NCBI RefSeq assembly: GCF_900141995.1
Contig: NZ_FQZA01000005.1
Span: 1-64,000 of the forward strand
Reading direction: 5' to 3'
From: Palleronia salina
GTDB taxonomy: Bacteria; Pseudomonadota; Alphaproteobacteria; Rhodobacterales; Rhodobacteraceae
DNA: 64,000 bases
Part shown: positions 55,416 to 63,495 of the stretch, piece by piece
Layout: every line of letters begins with the position of its first letter
How positions within the stretch are numbered: the stretch's first letter is position 1
Program-made: the position numbers and the translations under genes
Notes under the pieces: model-generated
What the model was told of the DNA's origin: nothing
The model's database searches: none
Seen by the model: the letters and a program-made list of their open reading frames with translations, nothing else

Positions 55416-55898
55416 TCAGGATCTCTTGTTGCGGCGGGCGTCGATCTCTTGGCGGAGGCGCTCGATTTGGATGTTCTTGATCTCGAATGGCAACCACACC
55501 GACAAGATGAAGGCCACGAGGGACAGGTATCCGAAGATGTCATGGACGAAATACCACGCCTCGAGCCCTTTCGCCTCGATCACTTCGCTGGCGACGAGAA
55601 GAGCCAGCACGATCAAGTATAGGATGAAGAGGTAAGTCAGTCGCATCAGGCGCAGCTGAACGTCCTTCGCCTGCTCCCACGACGCGCGCCATGTGCCCGG
55701 GAGCAGCATGCCAGGATCGCCCACGATCGAGACGATTGCGAACAGCGAAGCGGCGAGAATGGAATAGACCACTCCGATATATTCGGCGGGCTTTTCCGAA
55801 ACCCTTAGCGCCTCCCCAAGCCCCAGATACGCAGGGATCAATGGCAACCCAAAGGTCAGCAGCAGACCGACCGCCTTGTATGGGTTGAAACGACGCAT
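55416..55898 (-). CDS. Four-helix membrane protein of a two-gene operon
   Basis: The 160-residue protein has four membrane segments, near residues 8-27, 40-60, 86-106 and 118-138. It ends with a charged helix (IERLRQEIDARRNKRS) probably in the cytoplasm. Its start overlaps the stop of the 304-residue gene by one base (TGATG), so the two are translated together. No family is recognised. The combination is like two-gene membrane-effector defence systems such as Kiwa, but no homology is claimed. Confidence 0.6.
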   Translation of the reverse strand: MRRFNPYKAVGLLLTFGLPLIPAYLGLGEALRVSEKPAEYIGVVYSILAASLFAIVSIVGDPGMLLPGTWRASWEQAKDVQLRLMRLTYLFILYLIVLALLVASEVIEAKGLEAWYFVHDIFGYLSLVAFILSVWLPFEIKNIQIERLRQEIDARRNKRS

Positions 55899-56812
55899 CA
55901 GCGTTCAAAAATCCCGAGTTCGTCGAAGTGATCGAAGGCGTCCGATAGCGCGGTCCGAACCTGGACAGTATCGATCACGCGGCGGTTGCCGTCGACGCGG
56001 AAATCGTCGCGCACCCGAACTGAGTCCCGCGTGATCCTCACCCCTGACTTGGTCACAATGGCAAAGCCCTCGTCATGTCCTTCGTCCAGGACCTCCTCTG
56101 CCATTTCCAGCATGAGCTCCCGGACTTGAGGTTGATCCCACGCCCTGCCTGGACGGAGCGTGAGGCGCCCCATGATACGCTCTGCCGCTTCGAGTTCTTC
56201 GGGTGTCGCATCGTCTGACACCAAGCTCTTCAGCATCGAGAAAAGTCCGGCATTAGGGATCTGCCCTTGGTTCGAGAGATACTCGAGGGTTGACCGATAG
56301 CCTCCCACGTCGAGGTCGATCTCCTCGATGCCGTCCTGCATCATCGCCCGGTAACGCCGTTCATCCAGCGTGGCGGTGAGAAGATACGTCGCCTCGTCGG
56401 GGCAGAAGGCTTCCAGGAGCTTGTTGAGCAGAACGCTGATCGAGCTGTCGCGGACAGGGGAATTGTGGGTTGTGAAGACAACATCGTCACCTCGGCACAC
56501 CAAGTATACCTGTGATTGGATGAATTGCTTCTCACGAGGCGCGGGTTCTTCTGCCACTCCGGCACGACGGATCGTCTGGATTACTGCCGCGCCAGCACCT
56601 TCCTCGAACGTCACGAGGTGCAGGTAGTCTCGCCCTTGACGATCCCGATCATGGGACGCGACAATGGCGTCAACGCCATTCTTGAAGGGGAACACCGGGT
56701 ATGCTTCGGCCGGGTATTGATCGCGGCAGAGGTCGAGAGCGTTCTGCAGCGCAGCCCCCTCTCCAATCGATTGGCTGGCTCGGCGATAGTGCGCCGTTTT
56801 CTTGAAACTCAA
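55898..56812 (-). CDS. Unrecognised 304-residue protein, partner of the membrane protein
   Basis: The protein is soluble and acidic. Features are HLVTFEEGAGAAVIQTI, an antiparallel strand pair (QVYLVCRGDDVVFTTHN), TYLLTATLDERRYRAMM, and a C-terminal strand-rich part (FAIVTKSGVRITRDSVRV, RRVIDTVQVRTAL). There are no nuclease or ATPase motifs that I can see. It is first in the operon with the four-helix protein. Size and pairing recall KwaB (DUF4868) of Kiwa, though gene order is reversed and sequence likeness is not evident to me. Confidence 0.6.
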   Translation of the reverse strand: MSFKKTAHYRRASQSIGEGAALQNALDLCRDQYPAEAYPVFPFKNGVDAIVASHDRDRQGRDYLHLVTFEEGAGAAVIQTIRRAGVAEEPAPREKQFIQSQVYLVCRGDDVVFTTHNSPVRDSSISVLLNKLLEAFCPDEATYLLTATLDERRYRAMMQDGIEEIDLDVGGYRSTLEYLSNQGQIPNAGLFSMLKSLVSDDATPEELEAAERIMGRLTLRPGRAWDQPQVRELMLEMAEEVLDEGHDEGFAIVTKSGVRITRDSVRVRDDFRVDGNRRVIDTVQVRTALSDAFDHFDELGIFER

Positions 56813-56863
56813 ACCGTCCCCCAGAAGATAATTTCCGGCACCGTAGCCAGAATGGCGCCTTGA

Positions 56864-57434
56864 GATAAAGAAAAAAGCCCTCTCCGAGGATGGGGCAGTT
56901 CAACAGGTCACCCGGGTTGCCGGCCTGGCCGGGATCTTGTTTATCCACGAAGGGCCGTCAGCTCTCCCAGCGCTGTCATGAGCTTCTCACCGGGATCCGG
57001 CAGTCTGCCGCCAGCGTCCATTATCGCATCACGGACGTAGTCAGGAAAATCGCATACCGTGCCAGCGGAGGATATATGGCAGTTCATCCCGAAAGACCGT
57101 TTCTCGGATACCTGCGACGACAGCCCGATGCCACAGCGTGGCAAAAATTCATTGCTCCGGATGGGTTCGGTCACGGGCGCGAACCGAAGACGGGCGACCT
57201 ACTCAAGCTCAGGGTCGGCGGGCGTCCCATGCGCAGATCGCTGCGCGATCTGTCCCGGCGACAGGGCTACGGATCGAGCCGCGGGTCTCGATCCGCTATA
57301 CGCCCTGCCGCCGCGCCTGTGAGCCTCTCTCCCGCCTTGACGGCGTCGAGACCGGCTCGGCCTGCGGCCGACGTCGCCGGGTCTGCGACCCGCCGACATC
57401 GTCAGCATCCGCCGGTCCCGTCGCCGTCAACCCA
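56864..57434. other. Region without a convincing gene; one weak minus-strand frame
   Basis: The only candidate is a 77-codon frame at 56941-57174 (minus), with CDFPDYVRDAIMDAGGRLPDP as its most protein-like part and no recognised family. A minus-strand hairpin (GCCCC...GGGC, 56878-56897) followed by CTTTTTTCTTTAT could terminate it. From 57175 to 57434 all frames look degenerate. The region may be a decayed end of the island next to the second ttcA. Confidence 0.3.
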
Positions 57435-58361
57435 TCACTGCCAATCGATTTGTGCTTCAGGGCCGCTCGAGGGCCCTTTCTCTACAGCGACGTCTCTTTC
57501 TCTGAGGATAGGCGCCCCCGCCGATGCCCCGTCCATCTTCAGCGCCAGCCCCGCAAAGTCCCAAAGCTTCGGATCGAGAAGATGCGACGGCCGCGCGTTC
57601 ATCAGCGCGCGGAACATCACCTGGCGGCGCCCGGGGGAGTTCTTCTCCCACTGATCGAGGATCTGCTTGACCTGCTGGCGTTGCAGCCCGTCCTGGCTGC
57701 CGCAGAGATCGCAGGGGATGATGGGGTAATTCATGGCCTTGGCGAACTTTTCGCAATCGGCTTCGGCCACGTGGGCCAGAGGGCGGTAGAGAAATAGGTC
57801 GCCTTCCTCGTTCACCAGCTTTGGCGGCATGGTCGCAAGGCGCCCACCATGAAAGAGGTTCATGAAAAAGGTTTCGAGGATGTCGTCGCGGTGATGACCC
57901 AGCACGACGGCGTTGCAGCCTTCCTCGCGCGCAATGCGGTAGAGGTTGCCGCGCCGCAGCCGCGAGCAGAGTGCGCAGTAGGTCCGCCCCTGCGGGACCT
58001 TGTCTACGACGATGGAATAGGTGTCCTGGTACTCGATTCGGTGCGGCACGCCCATCCGTTCGAGGAACTTGGGCAGCACCGTCGCCGGGAAGCCGGGCTG
58101 CCCCTGGTCGAGGTTGCAGGCGAGAAGGTCTACCGGCAAAAGGCCACGCCACTTCAACTCGATAAGGATCGCCAAAAGCGTGTAACTGTCTTTTCCGCCA
58201 GACAAGCAAACAAGCCAGCGCGCACTGCTGCCTTCCACCATGCTGTATTGTTGAACTGCTTCGCGAACGTTGCGAACTATCCGCTTGCGCAGCTTTCGGA
58301 ACTCCGTCGTCTGCGGAGCACCCTGGAAGATGGGATGTATGTCATCGAGATCATCGGTCAT
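57435..58361 (-). CDS. ttcA: Full-length tRNA 2-thiocytidine synthetase TtcA (second copy)
   Basis: The 308-residue enzyme thiolates C32 of some tRNAs. It has the PP-loop SGGKDS at 54-59, the Fe-S/thiolation cysteines C129-x2-C132 and C217-x2-C220, and the family N-terminus [22 protein letters not shown] (read in parts). ATG 58361 gives the standard start. From Tyr60 to about residue 272 it aligns with the truncated copy at 44304-44966, with scattered substitutions such as LPVDLL for LPVEIL and KVPQGRTYC for KVPEGRTFC. This copy is expected to supply the function lost by the disruption. Its C-terminal 35 residues differ from the truncated copy. Confidence 0.92.
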   Translation of the reverse strand: MTDDLDDIHPIFQGAPQTTEFRKLRKRIVRNVREAVQQYSMVEGSSARWLVCLSGGKDSYTLLAILIELKWRGLLPVDLLACNLDQGQPGFPATVLPKFLERMGVPHRIEYQDTYSIVVDKVPQGRTYCALCSRLRRGNLYRIAREEGCNAVVLGHHRDDILETFFMNLFHGGRLATMPPKLVNEEGDLFLYRPLAHVAEADCEKFAKAMNYPIIPCDLCGSQDGLQRQQVKQILDQWEKNSPGRRQVMFRALMNARPSHLLDPKLWDFAGLALKMDGASAGAPILRERDVAVEKGPSSGPEAQIDWQ

Positions 58362-58581
58362 AACCAGCGGTATACGGCAGAGTCTCTTCCGGCGGAAACC
58401 CCTTCTCGCCGACAGATGCTGTCCGAGCAATAACACCGACTGTGAGGAGGTGACCGCCCTTCTGCGTGGATGATCGGGATTTGGAACCAGCGGGGGGTAT
58501 TCGCAGCCCGAGGAGTTGTAAGTCGACCTCGACGTTCTCGTTGGCATGGCGCCGCGCCGGGAAGCGGAATAACGTGAACTT
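58362..58581. other. Gap upstream of the second ttcA
   Basis: 220 bases between two divergent genes, without a frame of note. Promoters for both are expected but not identified with confidence. If the second ttcA 5' end is native, this would be original chromosome; the accessory genes on the right make that uncertain. Confidence 0.3.
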
Positions 58582-59598
58582 ATGTTGAGATTCCTTGCGC
58601 ATACGCTCGAGCAACTTGATCTGGCCCTTGAGCACGTTCTGAAGGGCGATGCCAACAGCGCGCGCTTTGCGGTGATGCTGACGGACAATGCCTTAGAACT
58701 CGTGCTGCATCAGCTTGCCAAGGATGAGCGACGTGAGAGATCTGCATCGTGGAAGCGCGATAAGGTCTATAAAGATGCCTCAGCTTTGGAGGCCGCCCTT
58801 GGACGGCATTTCGATGCCAAGCTGCGTTTTGCCAAACCCAGACTGCCCATCTCCGATGAGGAAGCCGGGACTATTTCAATCTGTCATGATCTGCGCAATG
58901 ACGTCTATCACATTGGACTGCAGCATGAGGCTGTGCTGCCTGCCATTGCAGCACTGTATTTCGATTGCGCGGTCGGAGTTCTTGCGCGCTACAAGCCCAA
59001 TTTCCTGAGTTATAGCCCGGACATGATGCTCCCCGAGCGCTCAAGAAAATACTTCGGACAACAACCGTACGGTTTCCGGGCGCGCGAAGACTTCCAAGAG
59101 GGATGCCGTGCTCTGGCAGCGCAGGCGGACTTTGACGCCGGGCCTTTCGTAGATGCGCTGGCGGATCATCTCGCCCAGCTCGTTGAAGAGCAGGACGGCG
59201 TCATCGATATTATAGCAACCGGCGGACCGCACCAGATGAGTCGGGATCAGGCCGTAATCGAAACCGAAGCCTGGCACATCATGTTTGATCCGAAAGCTGC
59301 CCGTGAGGCTAAGAAACGTCTCAATGGCAAGGCCGCCTTGCCGGGGAAATCTATCGCGGAAATCCAGAGCTGGCTGGTTGCAAACGGGGCCTTGCGTTAC
59401 TCAAGGGATCCAGTGCCCGGCTGGCGGAAGCGGGAGGCATCCCTGAGACGGGAAAAGAATCCACACAAGGCTTTGAAGAAATACCGTGATTTCATCCTTC
59501 AGACTGCCGATATCCGGGAGCTCTTACTCGAGGCCTGCGGTCAGGTTGAGCAGTGGATTGACGGGCAAATCGAGCAAATGCGTTTGGAAAATAAGTGA
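58582..59598 (+). CDS. HEPN-like protein with R-N-x3-H motif (first of pair)
   Basis: The 338-residue protein has a helical N-terminal half with [10 protein letters not shown], in which R105 and H110 match the R-x4-H catalytic motif of HEPN ribonucleases; a preceding helical region ([21 protein letters not shown]) fits the fold. The C-terminal half ([17 protein letters not shown]) looks like a recognition or nucleotide-binding part of unknown type. HEPN proteins often serve as RNA-cutting effectors in toxin-antitoxin or anti-phage systems. It is followed after 12 bases by another protein with the same motif type. Confidence 0.6.
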   Translation: MLRFLAHTLEQLDLALEHVLKGDANSARFAVMLTDNALELVLHQLAKDERRERSASWKRDKVYKDASALEAALGRHFDAKLRFAKPRLPISDEEAGTISICHDLRNDVYHIGLQHEAVLPAIAALYFDCAVGVLARYKPNFLSYSPDMMLPERSRKYFGQQPYGFRAREDFQEGCRALAAQADFDAGPFVDALADHLAQLVEEQDGVIDIIATGGPHQMSRDQAVIETEAWHIMFDPKAAREAKKRLNGKAALPGKSIAEIQSWLVANGALRYSRDPVPGWRKREASLRREKNPHKALKKYRDFILQTADIRELLLEACGQVEQWIDGQIEQMRLENK

Positions 59599-59610
59599 GC
59601 AACTTAGACC

Positions 59611-60333
59611 ATGGGAAATCCGCAGCACTATTCTATTGAACTGCCAAGCCGTTGCCTTGATCTCATCAATGGCCTCTGGTCAGCAGCTTCCAACCTGTAT
59701 GGTGGCGCGCATCCCGATCTCGGCCCGCTAACATCGACCTTTTTGGTTTCCATGTCCATGCCAATCCTAAACATACCGTTGGAGCGCATCGAGCGTCAGA
59801 TTGACAAGAACGACGGTGAAGCCTACGCCGATGACAGGCATCTAAACCCTGAAGCCGTCGAGGCGTTTATGAAGGTAATTCGTAAGGGCAAGCTTGGCGA
59901 TGCCCCTTTCTACAAGGACGGGACTTGGCGCTTTCATCCTCTTCGCGATGGGCCATTTCCAAATATTTCTGATGGCCTGCCAGATAGCTTGGCTGAGGCG
60001 CTCGAAAGCGAAGATGCAATAAAGGCGGCGCGTGTTATGCCCGCATCGCAATGGGTCAGCCTCCTTCGCAATGCGATGGCTCATGGAGGTATCGCCTATC
60101 TTGACGAGAATGGCCGCAGCAGGCACGGCACACCAGTGAAGATGTTTGCTTTCGTCAGCGGCAAATACGGCAAACCGAAGTGCGAGTTTGCGGACGCGGC
60201 TTGCAGGTTTGGCATGGGTAAGCTGGACGGCCTTAACTTCCTGCGTATCAGCGAGGACGACTACAGGAGTTTCCTGGGAGATTGGGTGGCCTGGCTTGTG
60301 GCCTCGAAGATTGCAAAACAGGCGGCCGCCTGA
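59611..60333 (+). CDS. HEPN-like protein with R-N-x3-H motif (second of pair)
   Basis: The 240-residue protein contains WVSLLRNAMAHGGIAYL, with R153 and H158 in HEPN spacing, in a helical context. The N-terminal part (LPSRCLDLINGLWSAASN) is helical; the C-terminal end is IAKQAAA. It starts 12 bases after the previous gene, so both are probably one operon. Whether both are active nucleases or one inhibits the other is not readable. From 60334 to 60480 there is no gene. Confidence 0.6.
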   Translation: MGNPQHYSIELPSRCLDLINGLWSAASNLYGGAHPDLGPLTSTFLVSMSMPILNIPLERIERQIDKNDGEAYADDRHLNPEAVEAFMKVIRKGKLGDAPFYKDGTWRFHPLRDGPFPNISDGLPDSLAEALESEDAIKAARVMPASQWVSLLRNAMAHGGIAYLDENGRSRHGTPVKMFAFVSGKYGKPKCEFADAACRFGMGKLDGLNFLRISEDDYRSFLGDWVAWLVASKIAKQAAA

Positions 60334-60480
60334 CCACGAGCTCGCAGGTTATTAGGGCTTGAGTGTTCTACGTTTAGCTCCGCCCCGGGGCACTGCTCGA
60401 ACTTTGACTCTCTGGCAAGACTCGTATGGAGTAGAGTCTTGCGTGGCGACACATTGGGGTCACCCTGCGAACCCTTACGA

Positions 60481-62427
60481 TTAAAGTTGGGCGGCGATCC
60501 GGTTGTCTCGCTGGCCATTGTCTGACTTGGCGCGCGTGAGTGTAAGCCAGTCTCCGAAGCCAACCTCGCGTCGCTCGGCCGCTGGCGGACGGCGCACTGC
60601 GACGTCAAGTGCCCGCCGGTCGCCAAGGAAAATCACCTGTTCCTGGGCGCGCGTCAAAGCTGTGTAAATCATTGAGCGGTCGAGAATTCGACTCGCGAAC
60701 ACTGGCACGATCACCCGCTGCCATTGTGAGCCTTGGGCCTTATGGACGGACACCGCATAGGCGAGCTGAAGGAAAGAGCCATCTATCGGCGCGAGTTCAT
60801 GCACGTTTCCGTCGAGATTTGCCGTGATGCTGTCGGACCTGACGCGTAGAATTCGACCCATAGAACCGTTCGTCAGTCCGCGATCAGCATCGTTTCTTGT
60901 CCAAATAACTGGTTCGCCCTCGGCCACGTGGGCCGTCCTTGGCCATGCGACCGGTCGACGTTGCATCGCAAGACGGTGGAAATAGCCGTTTATTGCCGCG
61001 ATGTCGCGGTTCGTCGGCGCGATAATCTGGACATCGTCACGCCCCATCCCGGATTCGGCAAGAACTCGGCCAATAGCGTGGATCGCGGCGGTCAGCTTGT
61101 TCTTTTCACAAGGCGTAAAGGTGACGCCGCTTTGCGCTCCCTCGAAGGTGGAGAGAGTTTTCAGTGTGCCATTGCGTACGCCTTCGGCGAGCGCCGGGAT
61201 GCCGGTGGTCTCGTCTTGGCGGTGCACGCGATCAAGGATCACACGGGCTACTTCATGGTCGGTTGCGAGTTGATGGAACACGATGCCTGGGGTGACAGGG
61301 GGCAGCTGCGCGGGGTCGCCGCACAGGAGGAGCGAAGCGTCTCCGATACGCCGTAGGATGCGCCAGAGTTCCACGAGACCCAGCATCGACGCCTCGTCTG
61401 CTATCAGTGCCGTGTTCGCGCTGAGTGGGCGGTCAGCCTCAAGCAGGAATCGCGTGACCGTGATCGCTCTCCGGGATGTCGCCTCAGCAGCACGCTTAGC
61501 GGCACGTCCAGATAGGGTCACAATGAGGGGCCTGCGCCCAACTGCCTCCATAGTTTCGCAGACTCCACGCAACACGGTCGTCTTGCCGGATCCGGCGTAG
61601 CCCGCCAGAACCATAAGCCGGTGTCGGTGGGACATCCGAACTGCCTCGCGCTGCGCTTTTGTCAATGGGAACGGCTGGCCCGCTTCATAGGCTGCAAGCA
61701 AGGTGTTTAACGTGGCGGACGGCGTGACACCCAAAACCGGCCGAGCCGATGAGAGGCGCGTGAGCTTGAGGGCGCATTCGGCTTCCATATGTGCCGTCCC
61801 TGGGGGTTGAAGCGTGTCAGCAAACCGAGCAGCCCCGCCTGAAGCCACGGCCGCCTGGGCCGCTCCGGCCGCGGCTGGGCGACCCAACAGGTGCGCTGCG
61901 GCGCAGAGAACTCGTTGCACGGTCAAGCGTGTTGAGCCCACACCAAGACACGCATCGCCTGTTAGCACAGCCTCTACGGCTGCCGCGTCTCGGCGCGTGT
62001 CACTGTCATCTATTCCGAGCGAACGCGCTATCGCGTCGACGGCCTTCCAACTGGTCACCGACAGCAGGAGGTAGGGATTCTGACGCACCGCTTCGATTCC
62101 CTGCGGTCCCCACGCCCGGGCGAGCCGGATTGCATTGGCGGTGGGTATTTGGGCGCCAATATCGTCAAGCCAAGAAAGGAGAGCAACTTCAGATTGTCGC
62201 GCTTCCATTGCCGCTGCCGCTTCTATGGCAGGTTCTTCGCCGACGATCTCTATTACGCGCTTGTCGAGTGCGAGGATTGCTGCCTGTAGGTCGTCCCCTA
62301 AAGCTTCGGCGAGAGCAGCGGCACGCCGGGGCCCGATGCCCCGGAAGGTCCGGTCGCTTGCTATATACGTTGCGAGCAGGCTGGTCTCGCTGGGCAGGCC
62401 CGTCGCAACCAAGTCAACTTGCTTCAT
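60481..62427 (-). CDS. RecD2-like SF1 helicase
   Basis: The 648-residue protein has an N-terminal HhH (FRGIGPRRAAALAEALG, about 28-44), a RecD2-type middle, Walker A GYAGSGKTT at 276-284, Walker B ALIADEASML near 345, the QLPPV block (motif III) and YAVSVHKAQGSQW plus YTALTRAQEQVIFLG near the end. It unwinds DNA 5' to 3' in known relatives. It overlaps the coiled-coil gene upstream by ATGA, so it is the last gene of the recombinase-linked operon and may act in element transfer or maintenance. Confidence 0.85.
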   Translation of the reverse strand: MKQVDLVATGLPSETSLLATYIASDRTFRGIGPRRAAALAEALGDDLQAAILALDKRVIEIVGEEPAIEAAAAMEARQSEVALLSWLDDIGAQIPTANAIRLARAWGPQGIEAVRQNPYLLLSVTSWKAVDAIARSLGIDDSDTRRDAAAVEAVLTGDACLGVGSTRLTVQRVLCAAAHLLGRPAAAGAAQAAVASGGAARFADTLQPPGTAHMEAECALKLTRLSSARPVLGVTPSATLNTLLAAYEAGQPFPLTKAQREAVRMSHRHRLMVLAGYAGSGKTTVLRGVCETMEAVGRRPLIVTLSGRAAKRAAEATSRRAITVTRFLLEADRPLSANTALIADEASMLGLVELWRILRRIGDASLLLCGDPAQLPPVTPGIVFHQLATDHEVARVILDRVHRQDETTGIPALAEGVRNGTLKTLSTFEGAQSGVTFTPCEKNKLTAAIHAIGRVLAESGMGRDDVQIIAPTNRDIAAINGYFHRLAMQRRPVAWPRTAHVAEGEPVIWTRNDADRGLTNGSMGRILRVRSDSITANLDGNVHELAPIDGSFLQLAYAVSVHKAQGSQWQRVIVPVFASRILDRSMIYTALTRAQEQVIFLGDRRALDVAVRRPPAAERREVGFGDWLTLTRAKSDNGQRDNRIAAQL

Positions 62428-63074
62428 GAGCGACCCTTTGGAGAAACTCTGGCGCCCATGGCGATCAGCTCGGCAACCTCGTCGCCACGCATCAATTGCG
62501 CTCGCAGTTTTGCGTTCTCTGCGCGCAGCTCGGCCAAGCGACGCTCGGCTTTCGACAGCCGAAGTTGCGCTTCACGCAGCCGCGAAGCTGGAACCATTTC
62601 CGTCGGATCAGGTGACGACGGCGTTATGTCCTCTTCGAGTGCCACTGTGCCGGCGCTCCCCATCGCCACTCCATGCTTTTCGGCATAGGAAGAGAGGACG
62701 GCCCGCACGTCCTTTCGAGCCATCTCAGTGTAGTGGAGGCCTGCAAGATCCGCGATCTCGCGCAGAACCAGGGCGCCCTCGAGCACGGGAAGTGGGTCTC
62801 CAGCGGAACGACGCTCGGCGATAAGCGCGGAGACGCGCTCAGCCGGCGTTAATTTGCCGTCGCCCCAGGTAGCATCGAGGCGTGCTGCAAGAGCTTTTAG
62901 ACCCGGGTTGGTTTGCCAAGCGGACCGCGAAAAGTCGAGACGCTCCGCCACAAGACTCCTATTGAGAGCGCCTGCACGCACAAATTCATCCGTGCGGCCA
63001 GATTCCTCGATTTCGGCGGCCCAGTTCTCAGCTCTGCGTGCAGTTTCACGACCCTTTTCGATGTTCGATGTCAT
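62424..63074 (-). CDS. Recombinase-associated helical protein (winged-helix/coiled-coil)
   Basis: The 216-residue protein has a small HTH-like segment (NRSLVAERLDFSRSAWQTNPGL in parts) and a C-terminal coiled coil (REAQLRLSKAERRLAELRAENAKLR). Similar small proteins, e.g. TnpC/DUF6262-like, accompany multi-gene tyrosine recombinase modules. It follows the 139-residue gene by one base on the same strand and overlaps the RecD2-like gene. The link to transposition is inferred from context and shape only. Confidence 0.55.
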   Translation of the reverse strand: MTSNIEKGRETARRAENWAAEIEESGRTDEFVRAGALNRSLVAERLDFSRSAWQTNPGLKALAARLDATWGDGKLTPAERVSALIAERRSAGDPLPVLEGALVLREIADLAGLHYTEMARKDVRAVLSSYAEKHGVAMGSAGTVALEEDITPSSPDPTEMVPASRLREAQLRLSKAERRLAELRAENAKLRAQLMRGDEVAELIAMGARVSPKGRS

Positions 63075-63075
63075 T

Positions 63076-63495
63076 TCAAATCTTCTTTGGGGGTTTTAGG
63101 GGGCGGTTGATTTCGCCGAGCTCGATGTTCTCGCGTCGACACCGTTGCGTCAGGAACGCGAGTTCAAGATTCCTCTGCTGAAGTTCCGCCTCAAGCTCCG
63201 TGATGCGACGCTGATTTTTTTCCACCAACTCCATGAGATCGCTCTCCGAGCGTGGGAGGCCAACTCGAGCCCTTCGCTCGGCGTGGACTGCGCGCCGAAT
63301 TCGGACAGTTTCCAGTTTTTCGTCATAGGCCGCCTTGATCCGCTTTTGATTCTGCAAGGCGCGTTTCTGGAAGGGCAGGCCAGCTTCCTTCACCCTATCG
63401 GTGATGGCGTCCCATGTCGGCTTCTTGCGGAAAGACTTGATGATGCCGATAACCGTATCGATGTCATCCTTCTGAATCGTGCGGCGCTCAGCCAT
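63076..63495 (-). CDS. Recombinase-associated coiled-coil protein
   Basis: The 139-residue, highly charged protein begins MAERRTIQKDDIDTVIGIIK. It has a basic central region (QKRALQNQKRIKAAYDEKLE) and a coiled coil near the end (LMELVEKNQRRITELEAELQQRN). No enzyme motif is seen. It overlaps the upstream recombinase-like gene by 8 bases and so belongs to the same operon. Confidence 0.55.
   Translation of the reverse strand: MAERRTIQKDDIDTVIGIIKSFRKKPTWDAITDRVKEAGLPFQKRALQNQKRIKAAYDEKLETVRIRRAVHAERRARVGLPRSESDLMELVEKNQRRITELEAELQQRNLELAFLTQRCRRENIELGEINRPLKPPKKI

Noticed and set aside
57138-57797. Long plus-strand frames running into the second ttcA from 56890 and 57138
   Set aside because: Arg/Pro/Ser-rich translations without family likeness, overlapping the ttcA coding strand; read as non-coding.
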